Shown one piece after another: positions 10,639 through 22,100 of a stretch of DNA of 51,882 nucleotides (position 1 is its first letter; every line of letters begins with the position of its first letter). The notes under the pieces are model-generated. The model did no database searches. It saw only the letters and a list, made by a program, of their open reading frames with translations, and had not been told where the DNA came from. Location: contig NW_019091605.1 of NCBI RefSeq assembly GCF_001949145.1, forward strand, positions 44,660 through 96,541, written 5' to 3'. A program made the position numbers and the translations under genes. This DNA is from Acanthaster planci. Lineage: Eukaryota > Echinodermata > Asteroidea > Valvatida > Acanthasteridae.

Positions 10639-12866
10639 CCGACACCTTTGTGGAGACATGGCTTTGTTCAGCAGTAGGCCCCTACTACAGTAACACGGTC
10701 CTGTGTAAAACAATGTTTTCAAAATGCTTCCATTTCAACACGAATCACTCTCCAGGGCTGAAGTTTTGACCGAATGTCCCTTCTATGAAATACTTCAATT
10801 TAATTTGCAACCGTTTCTTACACATTAAAAATTTCTTTGAAGTTGAGTGATATTGAGTGCATTTTAGTCGTTGGAAGTCTAAAAAATTCTCCACAATCAG
10901 CTTTTTTGTTGCTGCTTACCATCAAAAAGTGGGAAGGATGATTCAATAGTGCTAGCCCACCCCCACCTTAAAAAGTTTCAGCCCGCGAAATTTTGTCATC
11001 CGTCCGAGCTCACTTGTTGACACACTGGATATAGTGACAACTACTTTTGTAAACTCTACAATGAGTTACTTCTTTGCAGCTGATGGCGTTCCTCATGAAT
11101 GCATCATCACCAATACTTCCACATGCCTACCATTTAAAAAGACATGAGAAACTCTTCATGCAAACACCAGCGAGCCTTTCCTTGTTCAGCTAACGTAATG
11201 AAACTTTTTAATCGACAATTATGTGTTCATTGAAACACTCTGCGTCACCCTGATCAAGATGTACATGTACAGCAGAACTTTTTCACTGCTAAGCCCAGTG
11301 CTTCATGTTAAGTTGCAGTCAAGTTGTTTCCGGGTATAAACACGTTTAATACCGAAATAATATCAATTTAAACTACAGCAAATGGGAAAGCAGAGAGCAC
11401 TACGTAACAGTCAAAATAGTACTCGGCAAAAACTGGCAAATCACAAAAAAAAATAGAATTTACAAAATTCAATAGGTAAAATTTTTGACGAAATTTGGCA
11501 AACTGTACATTAAGAGCTAAGAGTAGTGTATGAGAGGGGATTTTTTTGCTGTTTTCATTCCAACCTTTTCTTTTGAAAAGTGCATACACAATTGGCACAA
11601 ACATTACCTCAAGCATTCCAAAACTTTGGAAAAGTCGGCCACATCTCAACAAAAACCTGGATAGGCCACCACCTGTTCTGGAAGTTGCCGAAAACACGTC
11701 TTGCCCCCAACAGAGCTATGAATTGCTTGAAGTCTTGTCAGGAATAAAGGTGTGACAAGCAACACTTTGTTATGTCGATAAAATCAAAGGCAGAAAAGCA
11801 CTTTTTGTAGGTGCAAAAAAGGTTTTCTGTTATGGGCCTCAAAATAAACTTACAACACATGTTTATTTCCATATCTTTATCACTGTTTCAATATACATCA
11901 ACCTTTTATAGTATTATTCTCATATACCAACCCTTAACCACGCAGACGAGTTTAAAAAACCTAACTGAACCAGCTAAGCTGTCAGGGTCAAGTTTCTAAT
12001 AAATTATTCCTGATCATTTTTATCTGACCCGGGTCTAAATATTAAATTAGAACAAAGCGCTTAGAATATGTTTTCATGTCTTCACTACTGTGTCCGTGCC
12101 TTTTACGGAGTTGATCCTCTTTGCAAACCATTTACAGAAGTCATAAGCTAATAAAACAGTGAACTGTTTGGCTCAATGCCCCAATAAACCTTAACAACTA
12201 TTCCGGCAGAAACTAGAACTTTTATAACCTTTAAATCTGCTCCGGGACTTTGTCTGAGTTATAACCCTAACAGTCCTGGAATCCTCTAATAATACATGTA
12301 AATATGATTTTACAAAAACCCTTGGGATTAGGGTTAAACAAATGAAACTAATGAATCCAGTTCTGTGTTAGCATAAGGGGATTCGACTTCATCAAGAGGC
12401 TTCTAGAATCACTATCTGATCCCCTCTACTTGGCCTGTAAACATGGTGAAAACTTTGCAGTCACTTTGCCCATTTAACACACACAACCACTTTGCCAATT
12501 TGCCACTTTGCCCCTCGTCAGACTTAATACAAAATAAGACTTAACATATGGAACAACCGACAGCCGTTGGGCGTCGGCAAAAGACAACATTGGGACTCTA
12601 AGTGATGAGTGGTCTTCATTGTGGTTACAGTGCTGGGTTTCGGATGTGTGTCTCAGGGATCCTCCTCTTCAAACTTGAAATCCCCCTTGTGAATCCCTGT
12701 TTTCATTACTTTGAACAGAAAACACTACAGCAAAGAGCTTCCAACTGTATCCATCCACTTCTAAAATGCAAAAGCGTTGGATAGTCTAATTTCCTCTAAC
12801 CCTGATCCTTTTCAATTGGAGCACCGAGAGAGGAACACTGAAGTAGCGCCTAGGCGAGTAGAGATG

Positions 12867-13140
12867 TCAGTTCCTCATGGGTGCTTCAACACTGGGATAA
12901 AATTTGTCTCCACCTCTAGGTTTCAGTTCATGGATGTACAGTTTCATGAATGACAAGGGCCCTCCAGGAATTAAGAACGTATTTAAGACACTCCAGCCCA
13001 ATGCTTCTCCAACTTTCGGTTTCAGAATCATTGGCATTAACCTGACCAGTACTTGTGTGCATGTGAAGCCACACTTCAAAATTAAGCTCGCTGAACACGA
13101 AAGCTTTCTGCGTTTATCACATCATAAGGCCGTGAGGTAA
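12867..13140 (-). other. Block open in several frames; possible terminal exon, unassigned
   Basis: On the minus strand two frames are open. One runs to AC/TGA at 12867 (ending KLYIHELKPRGGDKFYP...MRN). The other starts after a CAG at about 13050 and reads VNANDSETESWRSIGLECLK to a stop near 12930. The plus strand is also open (12904-13140). Composition is less AT-rich than its surroundings. I recognise no family; it could be a 3' exon of the semaphorin or a transposon fragment. Confidence 0.2.
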
Positions 13141-15126
13141 ATACTAGTCCAGTTGGACATTTGTGAAGCAACTGGGCGAAGCAGAAAATGCTAAACACGT
13201 GACCGCACACGGTGGGTGGCATGCTGAGCGGACGACCGAGACTAACCTCATCTTAACACACAGCTCAAATAGCACGAGTTAAACCCAATGCTGGTCAACG
13301 AAGCTGATTTTCAAAACCAAGACCATGTAGCTTACTTGAGGAACTTCAAGTACATGTAGCTTATTTTTTCATGCAAGTTGTTTTGTGGCAGTAATAAATT
13401 AACTGGCACCAGCATGCTTGGACAGGGCTGTACTATATTGGCAAAACAAAGTGAAAACTTCAAGAGATGATTAAAATAGGCAAGCTAAGCTCAAGAGTAA
13501 TGAAATCATTGATAATGTCATAAATACCAGATTAAAAGTCCTCAAAAATGACCAAGAACACTATATCAATCTGTGTACATACATAAATTCATTGTTTTCA
13601 ACATATATAAGTTTTACAAATCATCTTTTCTGACCAATACAAAGACAAATTTGAAAAGTGTGCAACAGTAAAGGCAAAGATGTACATGTATTTACAACGT
13701 CTGCAGATGCACATTAATAAATGGCCAGTTAAATTTTCCACCTCCTTGTGCACATAGTTGATGATTTTCACGTTGAAATTAAAAAGGTCGTAAAAACAAA
13801 AGGTTCTTACTCTGAAGCAGCGCACTATTTCAAACATTTTGAACACTGAGCATATTTTTTTGCAACTAAGCTGTTATTCGTTATGCTTGAAATTCAAGTA
13901 AAAATCGTCAAAACTGTATGTGCAACACAGAAAACTTAACTGGCATTTGGGCCATCATATAATTTAGGATACAATTTATGAAAGCAAAACCATATATTTT
14001 TATAATAAATTCTGTTAATTGTAACAATTAAAAACAAACTGCTAAATTTATATAATGTTAACTCATTTAACACAATATATGATTATATATAAAGAGTCCC
14101 TGGTAGACGGGTTACTGATTCACAGGTGCTTTCTGTCTAGTGAAAGCATTCAGCGAAAAATATATGTCATATTACCGTACACACTGGGGTCAGGTTTATC
14201 AGGGTCAGAAAAATGTTGGACCCACCCCAATTTCATCCAATTAATGACCAAGATAGTGGAGCAAAATAGAAACCAAACAGAAAGTCTGAAGGTACTTCTC
14301 CTCATCAGTACCTGAAAATGAAACCACTCTAAGAAAATTAACGCATACATGTATTGCAACATTTTAAGTATTCTTACTGATGTAATCCAAAGCGACCACA
14401 ATAAGACACTTCCAAAAAGCTTACTTTTTAATAAAATTATCAACATGCACCAGGGCTTATTCTTCAGTCAGCCACATTGATTCACAAGCTTGGCTATTCC
14501 TGTACAAATATTTTACAAATTTTAATCTGTTGGAATGAAGGTGATGTAATAGATGCAAAATAGTCGGGCTCCTTCCTATTTCAAAGTGCTCAATAAATGA
14601 ATTGGATCTGTGGAGCACTATCCAAAATTGCCACCTTGTGAATAAAGCCCCATGAGACTGAAAGCCTTGGATTAAATACATGTAGGTGCAGGCTTGCTCG
14701 CCATGTGAGTACTCAGTGGTACCTTTTTAAACCTCAATTTTTTCTGCTACAAATAAGCATATCCGGTGAGAAGGTTGAACCTTAATTGAGCGAGCCTTTC
14801 CAGGTGAGTTGTAAATCTTTTCTCCTGGCCAAGTAAAAATTAGTCCATGCTCCAGGCGAAAATGAAGCCAATTTGACATCACAACACTCTTGCAGTGAAA
14901 TTTGCTTGATTTGAAAAGTGTTCGACTTTTGTGAATTCACAGTACCAACATTTGATTTGCAGTGTCACAATTTCTTTTTTGCATCTGCTTTCACACCAAG
15001 TATGAACCAACCTTAACGAAGGCAGTGTCGTATTCGAGTCCATCACAAGTCATTCAGTCTTAAGCCAATTCACAAGCTATTCAAATGAGCTGTGACAAAA
15101 GCATTTTTCCATCATTGTTACTAAAT

Positions 15127-15198
15127 GTGAAGGGACTTGTGACTAAACTTGTGGAGGGACTAGTGACTGACCTTGTGAAGGGACTTGTCAAAGGACTT
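15127..15198 (+). repeat. 24-bp tandem repeat, three units
   Basis: Three adjacent 24-mers: GTGAAGGGACTTGTGACTAA plus ACTT, GTGGAGGGACTAGTGACTGA plus CCTT, and GTGAAGGGACTTGTCAAAGG plus ACTT. As 24 is a multiple of 3, the plus-strand translation shows an eight-residue repeat (KGLVTKLV, EGLVTDLV, KGLVKGLT), which I take as a by-product and not a protein. Confidence 0.85.
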
Positions 15199-15203
15199 AC
15201 GAT

Positions 15204-15258
15204 GGACTCAAATACAACACCGAACAAAGGTGCTACAAATACAAACATAATTCCTCTG
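15204..15258 (-). other. Exon-like hydrophobic segment (possible membrane exon)
   Basis: On the minus strand TGTAACGACTGCAG is followed by 55 nt and a perfect GTAAGT. In the one open frame this gives GIMFVFVAPLFGVVFESI, a hydrophobic stretch near membrane-span length. It lies 3' of the last supported semaphorin exon, where a transmembrane exon would be expected. It overlaps a tandem-repeat area, and the required phase 2 does not match exon 18, so it is only a candidate. Confidence 0.2.
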
Positions 15259-15860
15259 CAGTCGTTACAGCATACAAAAGGCACAACCAAGCAGCATCAC
15301 ATGTGCTTGAGATAAATAGCTTCCTCCATGCAGACAAAACCATTAATCTCGGTTTTAATTATTCCCCCAAATGAGAACGGTCACTCCTAATCTGTAAAGC
15401 ACTGTAAAAAGAAACTCGTACATTTCAGCTAAATAAAAGTTCCCACCAAATCACATCAATGTGTGCAATATGTATTTCCTCCTCTAATCAGCCTCTCTCG
15501 GATTAGCCCACCTTGTTCCAAACTCACCGACACTATCCAGTACGCTCTAGAAAGGCGGTCTATCAGACTGGTGCCCAATGTAACAAGAACTGCACTCCTC
15601 AATATCAACTGAACATGTGTCGCCACTAACCTGATAAAGATCAAACAAAAAAAGACAATAACCAGCCCTGTAACTGAATCACATTGACACAACATGTCAC
15701 CATACTTTTCCAGCTACATAATAAGTCCAGTGCTTGTTACTTTATGTACAAGTATATCACAGTGTCTAGCTTACAAAGTGCATTGGGGGAATGATCTTCC
15801 GGTGCATACATCCACAAGTATTTCACCCTGTAATGCTGCACACTCTTGATGTTTTAGATG

Positions 15861-16136
15861 TCAGGGCAACAGCCCAATTCCAAGTGTAATGTCCACATCA
15901 TGGCTAGAGGCTGCATGTACATGTACACTGTACTTGTATTTTTGAGGGGTAGCAACAGAGGATTTAGACTTGCCACAAGTCAAGTCAGCAGTTATTTCCT
16001 TGCCAGTCGCTACATCCCAAGTCCAGTCAAGAGCACTGGTGGACCTGGACGGGGTGTCTACAGGAGCTATCATGTCCCCAAAGGGGAGAGGGCTGTTTTT
16101 GGAAAACTCTGAGAAAGGTACTTTGGAGGGAACTAA
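15861..16136 (-). CDS. Probable 3' coding exon of the semaphorin (residues 742-832)
   Basis: GGTAATACAG precedes 16136, in the phase 0 that exon 18 requires. It encodes LVPSKVPFSEFSKNSPLPFG, STSALDWTWDVATGKEITAD then LTCGKSKSSV, and ends DITLGIGLLP before TGA at 15863-15861. WDVATGKEITADLTC looks like an Ig F strand (Cys795) pairing with Cys729 of exon 18. Doubts: the acceptor lacks a pyrimidine tract, the predicted end has no membrane segment, and no strong donor lies inside, so it may be terminal, mis-bounded, or joined to further exons. Confidence 0.5.
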   Translation of the reverse strand, partial: LVPSKVPFSEFSKNSPLPFGDMIAPVDTPSRSTSALDWTWDVATGKEITADLTCGKSKSSVATPQKYKYSVHVHAASSHDVDITLGIGLLP

Positions 16137-19100
16137 CTGTATTACCCTACCCTCCCAAAGCCTGTTCACAGCCCAACAATTCAGGATCGCCCACAAGAAA
16201 GACCATTAAAGAGCACCTCTATTAAAGGAAAACATGTTTTCTCTGATTTTATCTGCTCAAATAAATATGGAAGCGACCAATTCGAACACAGTGTCACTTG
16301 TCTTCAGAGCTCAACTTAACATGTTAAAAAGGTTTTTTTTTCTTTCCATGCAAATTCTGAATGTAGATTGCATCATTCGGAGAAAACAGAAAATGAGGGG
16401 AACCTCGCCCTGTGTTCATAGTGGGTAAACCCTTGTGCATGCCAAACAATGCACATTGTTTGGCCCACAACATGCTCTTTAACCCCTTCTCACCGGGAAG
16501 TGGTACGAGCCGCCGTAAAAATTGAGATCCCTCAGCCCGCTTTTCAGCTATTATTCTTGGCCCACGCTCGACCGAACACGGTGAAAAAGGCATACCCTGG
16601 CTCTTGTATATATGGTGATTGGCCTTTGTGTGTTGCCAAGAAATGAAAAGGCCGAATTTGCATCACGATCACCAGCTTCACAATAGTCCCCACTTTGAAA
16701 AGAGGCAACGAGAATATGGAAGCGTGACTACAGCCGCATGCCACCAAACAATGAGCCTTTTCACTGTGTAAATCAAAGCGTGCAGAGCACGCAGGGCCAC
16801 AAACTGAGAATTTGCGGTTTGGCAGGTGGCCTTCGTGGCCAAGTGAGGCTTAAATTCTCGGAGTCGGCTTTCAGAAAAAAGTTCCGGCGTCAAGGGGTTA
16901 AAGGGTCATATAAAGAAAAGCCAACTCTTCCCCCCCCCAAAAAAAAGTGACACCCCATTCGGTTTTGGACCTACTCTTGATTACAAGTCCAGTTTTTCAA
17001 GATTGTCAATACTGGCATGGTACTTGTACATTTTTTTCTGACATCCTGTCTTATTGATGATGTGACCTGACCAAACCTTCTGCTTCATTTTTTTTCCATT
17101 CTTGGATGCTCATATAAGACATTGGCGCAATAAAAACAGACAGGTTTTCTACATTATGAGGCACAGAAATATGTGACCCAGTACATCGTAACCAGCAATA
17201 AATTGCTAAGGCCATTTTATGTAATGGCTGAATAAAGTGGGGATGTGATTAAATGTTGAAATTAATGTGAATAAATTAAGTTGAGTCTAACCAGTAAGTT
17301 GTTCTATCTCTGATTCATGTCAGGTCTCAAGTCAAAAAATCTGTAACTTGAGTCTGACTCCAAACTAAGTCAGTAATTTCAGTCAACAGCATTGATTCAG
17401 ACATGAATACAGGTGCTGCCAGTGCTGTGCTGCCAAAAAGTACAAATATACCTTGGGAGGATGACAGCTTGTCCAGCTCTTCAAGTCAAACACAAATTTA
17501 TAAAGCTCGGCGTAAGTTTATAATTAACCCTCCTTTGGTTTTACAGCACAAATGTGCACAAATGCCCACAGTCACTGGTGAGCATGTATTTTCTATATGG
17601 AAATCAAACATGCACAGGTTCAGTGTGTACACAGTAGGTAGCCAGCACAAACTGACCCAGGGTCTTTTGTGCAGTCCTCTTCACTGCATTTGGTTTACTG
17701 CACAATTCTGCACATGAAACAGTGAAGCACAGTTGTTGGGCTGCACAAAAGTGCAATCTGATATTCCTGTGAGGGACATTTGGTGCAGTGCACAACACGA
17801 CACAGCTGTGCTTCTTTGAGGTGTTCACCAAGTGACCCAAAGAGTGACTTCAGCATAGGAGGGTTAATGCACAGATCCATAAGCAACGTATTCACATGGA
17901 TCACTGTATAAATTTCGGGTCCAATCTCTTCATGTCCCTATCACATCTGACATATGATTTTGTAACTTCAATGAGTGCTGAAGTAATGCAAACCACCTGC
18001 CAAACAAATAAAAACAGTTTGATGCCAATTTCAATGATACATCCCTTGTCAAATTATGCAGGTCAGGCCTAAGAGGGAGAGAAAAATGGCACACTTTAGA
18101 TCCCAAATTTATAGAATGAATGAAAGAAAAGCAGCCTAACTTACCACTGGTTTATTACGCTCCAGCTCTTGGTAGTGATCACACCTTAACTTTATACCAT
18201 CTTCAGTAAGGCGATCTGGAAAAAAATTCAAAGTCGTGTAATGGCAACAATTCCAGAAAGTCTCTAGTGGGCTTTGCGAGCTTCCCTGCTTTATTTAAAC
18301 AACATTTCTCTGCCCCGTTGTGGTCATGTAAAAAAGGTATTTAACCCTATTCAACATTGCCAGCTTTGATTTAAACAGTCGGTTGCCAGGACCTTTTTGC
18401 GTGTATGTAGGTATTCAACAAGAGCACTTCTATGAAGTTTCTATTAAAACTGACACTGGGTTTTATTACAATCATTTATAGTCCGCGGTCTCATGGCTGT
18501 CAGTTTGGGGGCACTGATGAGCAGGTCAAGAGAAACTTGTTAACAGCTTTGACTGACCTGTCTGGGAGAAATGGGCATTTGCCAACTGTACGTCCAATTT
18601 TCAAAAAATGGTTCAAAATGATTGTAAGGAATTTTCCTGGAAAATTCTGGAAGGCTCAGCACAGAAATACGGTACAACGTACTGATATCGGAGACATGTT
18701 CAGGTCACAGAAAAGGTGAGCTGTGGGCTCAAATGCATTTCCTTTTGATACAAAGTTCTGAGTGAAACAAATAGCGGTGTTGTCATTTACCGCTACTATC
18801 CCCCCCCCGGAGCTCAGTCCTTGATATGCCCCTGCACCTTATGATAGCTCTGACAATTCTAAACTGCCTCTGCTGTCCAATGGTGTAACCCAAGGTTACA
18901 AAGTCTTGTAACCCATGACAGGAAGCATATATGTGGGGCTTAACGTGTTGGGAGAGCCTTCTACTCACTGTCCGCTTCCACTTGCACCTGTCTGGTCTCC
19001 ATTTTGTCTCCAACTTGGGCTGTGCATGTATAGCTGCCATTACTCTTGTTGTGGATAACTCTCAACCTCAGCTCTAGCAGTTTGTCGGAGAGCTTCGTCA

Positions 19101-22100
19101 ATTTGACCAAATGATTGTTGTTATTAACAAACGAATCATTGTGATCTGCAAGGACCAAAGACACAGAAGGTGATGTAAACTCGAGAAGGATTGAGAGAAT
19201 GACAGATGGACGGTGTTGCTATTAAGCCTGAGTCCGAGGTTAGTTTTGTCACGCTAATTTAAATCATGTGTCAAATCACACACCAGTTACTCTTGTAGTT
19301 GAGACCATCACAAGACCAGACATGAGATCACTCATGAGACTGCTCACAGGTCTCAAAACCACTCGAACATGAAAGAGTGTAAAACGACGGAGGAATACTT
19401 TTGTTGTACGGTAGTTCATTTGAGTAGCTTGCAACTAGGGGTCACTGTTGGCATTGTAATGGTCTTAACAAATCTGCACCAACTATGCATACAATATCTG
19501 GTTTATCGGTAACCCAACCAATTTGCAGAAGAACCTCAAGTCAGGTGGCTTTATTGTTAACGTCTGTGACTTAAACCGCAGAGCCAAAGTGCAAATTAAT
19601 CACTCTGTATCACTATTAACAACTTTGAGGTTCTATAAAATTGCATTCAGACCACAATGGGGCAAAGCAGTTCCATCTGTGACGATCAAACTCACAGCCA
19701 AACATGCATTACACAGTAAACAGCAAGCATATTTTCCTAAATGTGGGACATTTAACCAAGCAGTCCTTAATCTTAAAGTCCAGCTTCAACAAGAATTTTT
19801 TTGCACACCCTTGGTAGTCCAGGGGCCAATCCAAACTAATCAAACTCAATGTCTGGTTTGGCAGTGGTCTGATGGATGCAGTAGGGCATATTACTTTGGC
19901 AAATACTCAAGCAAGGTTATTCCATTGGTTTCCAACAGTATAAGCACAGAAAGAAAAAGACTGCAAGTAAAACATAGCCCCAGACCGCACCGTTGCCTTG
20001 TGCGGTCGGTCGTGCTATCAACAAGTGTCAACACACACAAGTAGCGTCAACAACTTGAAAATACCCTCTTTTATGTTTCAATAGTGGTTTTATCATTTTT
20101 AAGAGACTCTAATATCTGCCACTGTGTATTAAAGAAAAAGAGCAATTTGCTTCCAGATACTTGCAGCAAAACGAACAGTTTTTGCCATGTGTGGGAGCCG
20201 TCATCTTTCATTTCGCTGCCATCTATGCGAAAACAAGATGGCAGCCAGTCAGGCTGCACAAGCAAATGCGATGTTGCTGCTCAAATTTCCACGCTCACAT
20301 TTTATTTTAGATAAGTGTGATACATTGAAAATAATATTTAGAGCCCAATGCATATTGCAGATACAAAACTTTTGCAAAAATATGCTCAACTGTTGACGTT
20401 AAATAGCATGACCTGCCTTGTGAGGGAGCTTGGCTGATAATGCAGAAACTGTTACTGTGTGGTGTTGGATCTTGAAAGAATCAGGAGGCTCACCAGCAAA
20501 ACGGCTACATGTACGTAAAGATAGGTTTTTATCCCAACCATAATGGACTGATGCGTTAAGCATCATTTCATGATCTCTCCACGGACTGCAGGTGAGGTTT
20601 ATGTTCAATGTTTGTGCTGAAGTCCAACATGCGTACATGTGTGCAATGATGTACTTTACAGCTGTAGAATTCAGTGTGGCATTGGAGAGACACCTATGTT
20701 AAGTACACATGTGTGCACGGGAGGGACTAGATCGGTCTATTCCACTTAGTGGTTGTCTGTTCATCTATGCCAAAATATCCTTCTTTGCGACTCTGGAGGT
20801 TCAAATGCATGCAGGGGTGGGATGAAAAGGAAAACAAAATTACCAAATGTCTGGAGACTGACCTTGGACCCAAGAGAGATTGACAGGCCTCTCTGGGCAT
20901 GATCCAAAATCGACTTGGCAGAGCAAAACAACTTCACTGTTTGAAAGTGTTCGGATGCTGCTCATGTCCGGCTGAACAAGAACTAGATTTCACACAAAGA
21001 TAGGACAAGAAAGAGAGGTGCACCTGATAAATTCTGCAAGATAAGAGTCTGTGCATTGTCCAAGTTGGTTTTGTTGGGTTAAAGCTGATTCAGGCTCTGC
21101 ACAAAAACAAACATGAATACAATTTATGCATGTTAAACCAGATCAGATACTATTACAGCCTTGGTCAAGCCATTCGTCATTCATCGCAGCGCAGTGCGCA
21201 CCCACAGCTCGCCGACCTAGTATGTACATGTACCTGCGTACGTAAATACCTGCATATGCGTGGTTCACACACGGGTACTCTCGCTAATGCTTTTTACACA
21301 CATAAGTGTGCGTGCGACATATTCACTTCGGTACTCTATAGCAACCAAGTATTGTACCAATGGCAACCAAAGAACTACATGCACTATCACTAGCATTGTG
21401 TGCAAATGCATACCGAAATATTCCCAAGGGATAGCGCTGCACGGCTGGGTTTAAACATTTCATGAAGAGGTACTTTGGAAATGTACCTGTCAATTTTGAA
21501 GCCATTATTCAAATACATGTAGATGGATCTTTTATTTGTATTGAGATCAAATTAATTAGGTCTCACTTAAATTAGGCAAAATCTGTAGGAAGGTGTTAGA
21601 GAACAAATATCGACAGCTTTATCTTGCGGTGTAGTCAAACCAGCATCTCAAGGTGATCCATGGAGCATTTTATTTTCCCTTGGCTTTGCCTTTGGAAACC
21701 AGAATGCTCCGTGGATCTCCAGTAGAGGGTCATTCTACGACAACACTCAAAGTGCTCGGACAATATTTGTATAGTGCGTCCATCTCAGCCTTGACACGTA
21801 AAATGTACTTACATGTACTGGTACCACTGGAATCGCCATTGATACAGTCATATGGAAGAACACTAATATAAGATCAAAGGAAAACAGTGTAAGAATCAAA
21901 GGGAAAAAAGCCTTACATTGTAAACAATTCAATTAAAACAAAGTGCTAAACGATGAAAAAAGGTAACTAAACACTTCAGGTGATAAGATAGGACAAGAGC
22001 TTTTTCTGTCCAAGCTAAAAGATTTTTGTTCAGTAAAACATCCAAAACTGCTTGAAGTTAAGGCTTGCATGCTGTACACATATCTTTAGAACGTGTAATT

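Larger units (their letters stand above)
10639..15860. other. Intergenic or 3' region of the semaphorin; no exon proven
   Basis: Mostly AT-rich, non-repetitive sequence. Points of note are a degenerate 16-bp-unit fragment at 12463-12515, a block open in several frames at 12867-13140, a 24-bp tandem repeat at 15127-15198, a 55-nt hydrophobic exon-like segment at about 15204-15258 and a second hydrophobic stretch at 15616-15660. On the minus strand I found no AATAAA between 15860 and about 11875, only the variant ATTAAA at 15354-15359. Confidence 0.4.

Noticed and set aside
10399-10722. Minus-strand frame rich in FAHLSLRP-type repeats
   Set aside because: Translation of the inverted minisatellite array.
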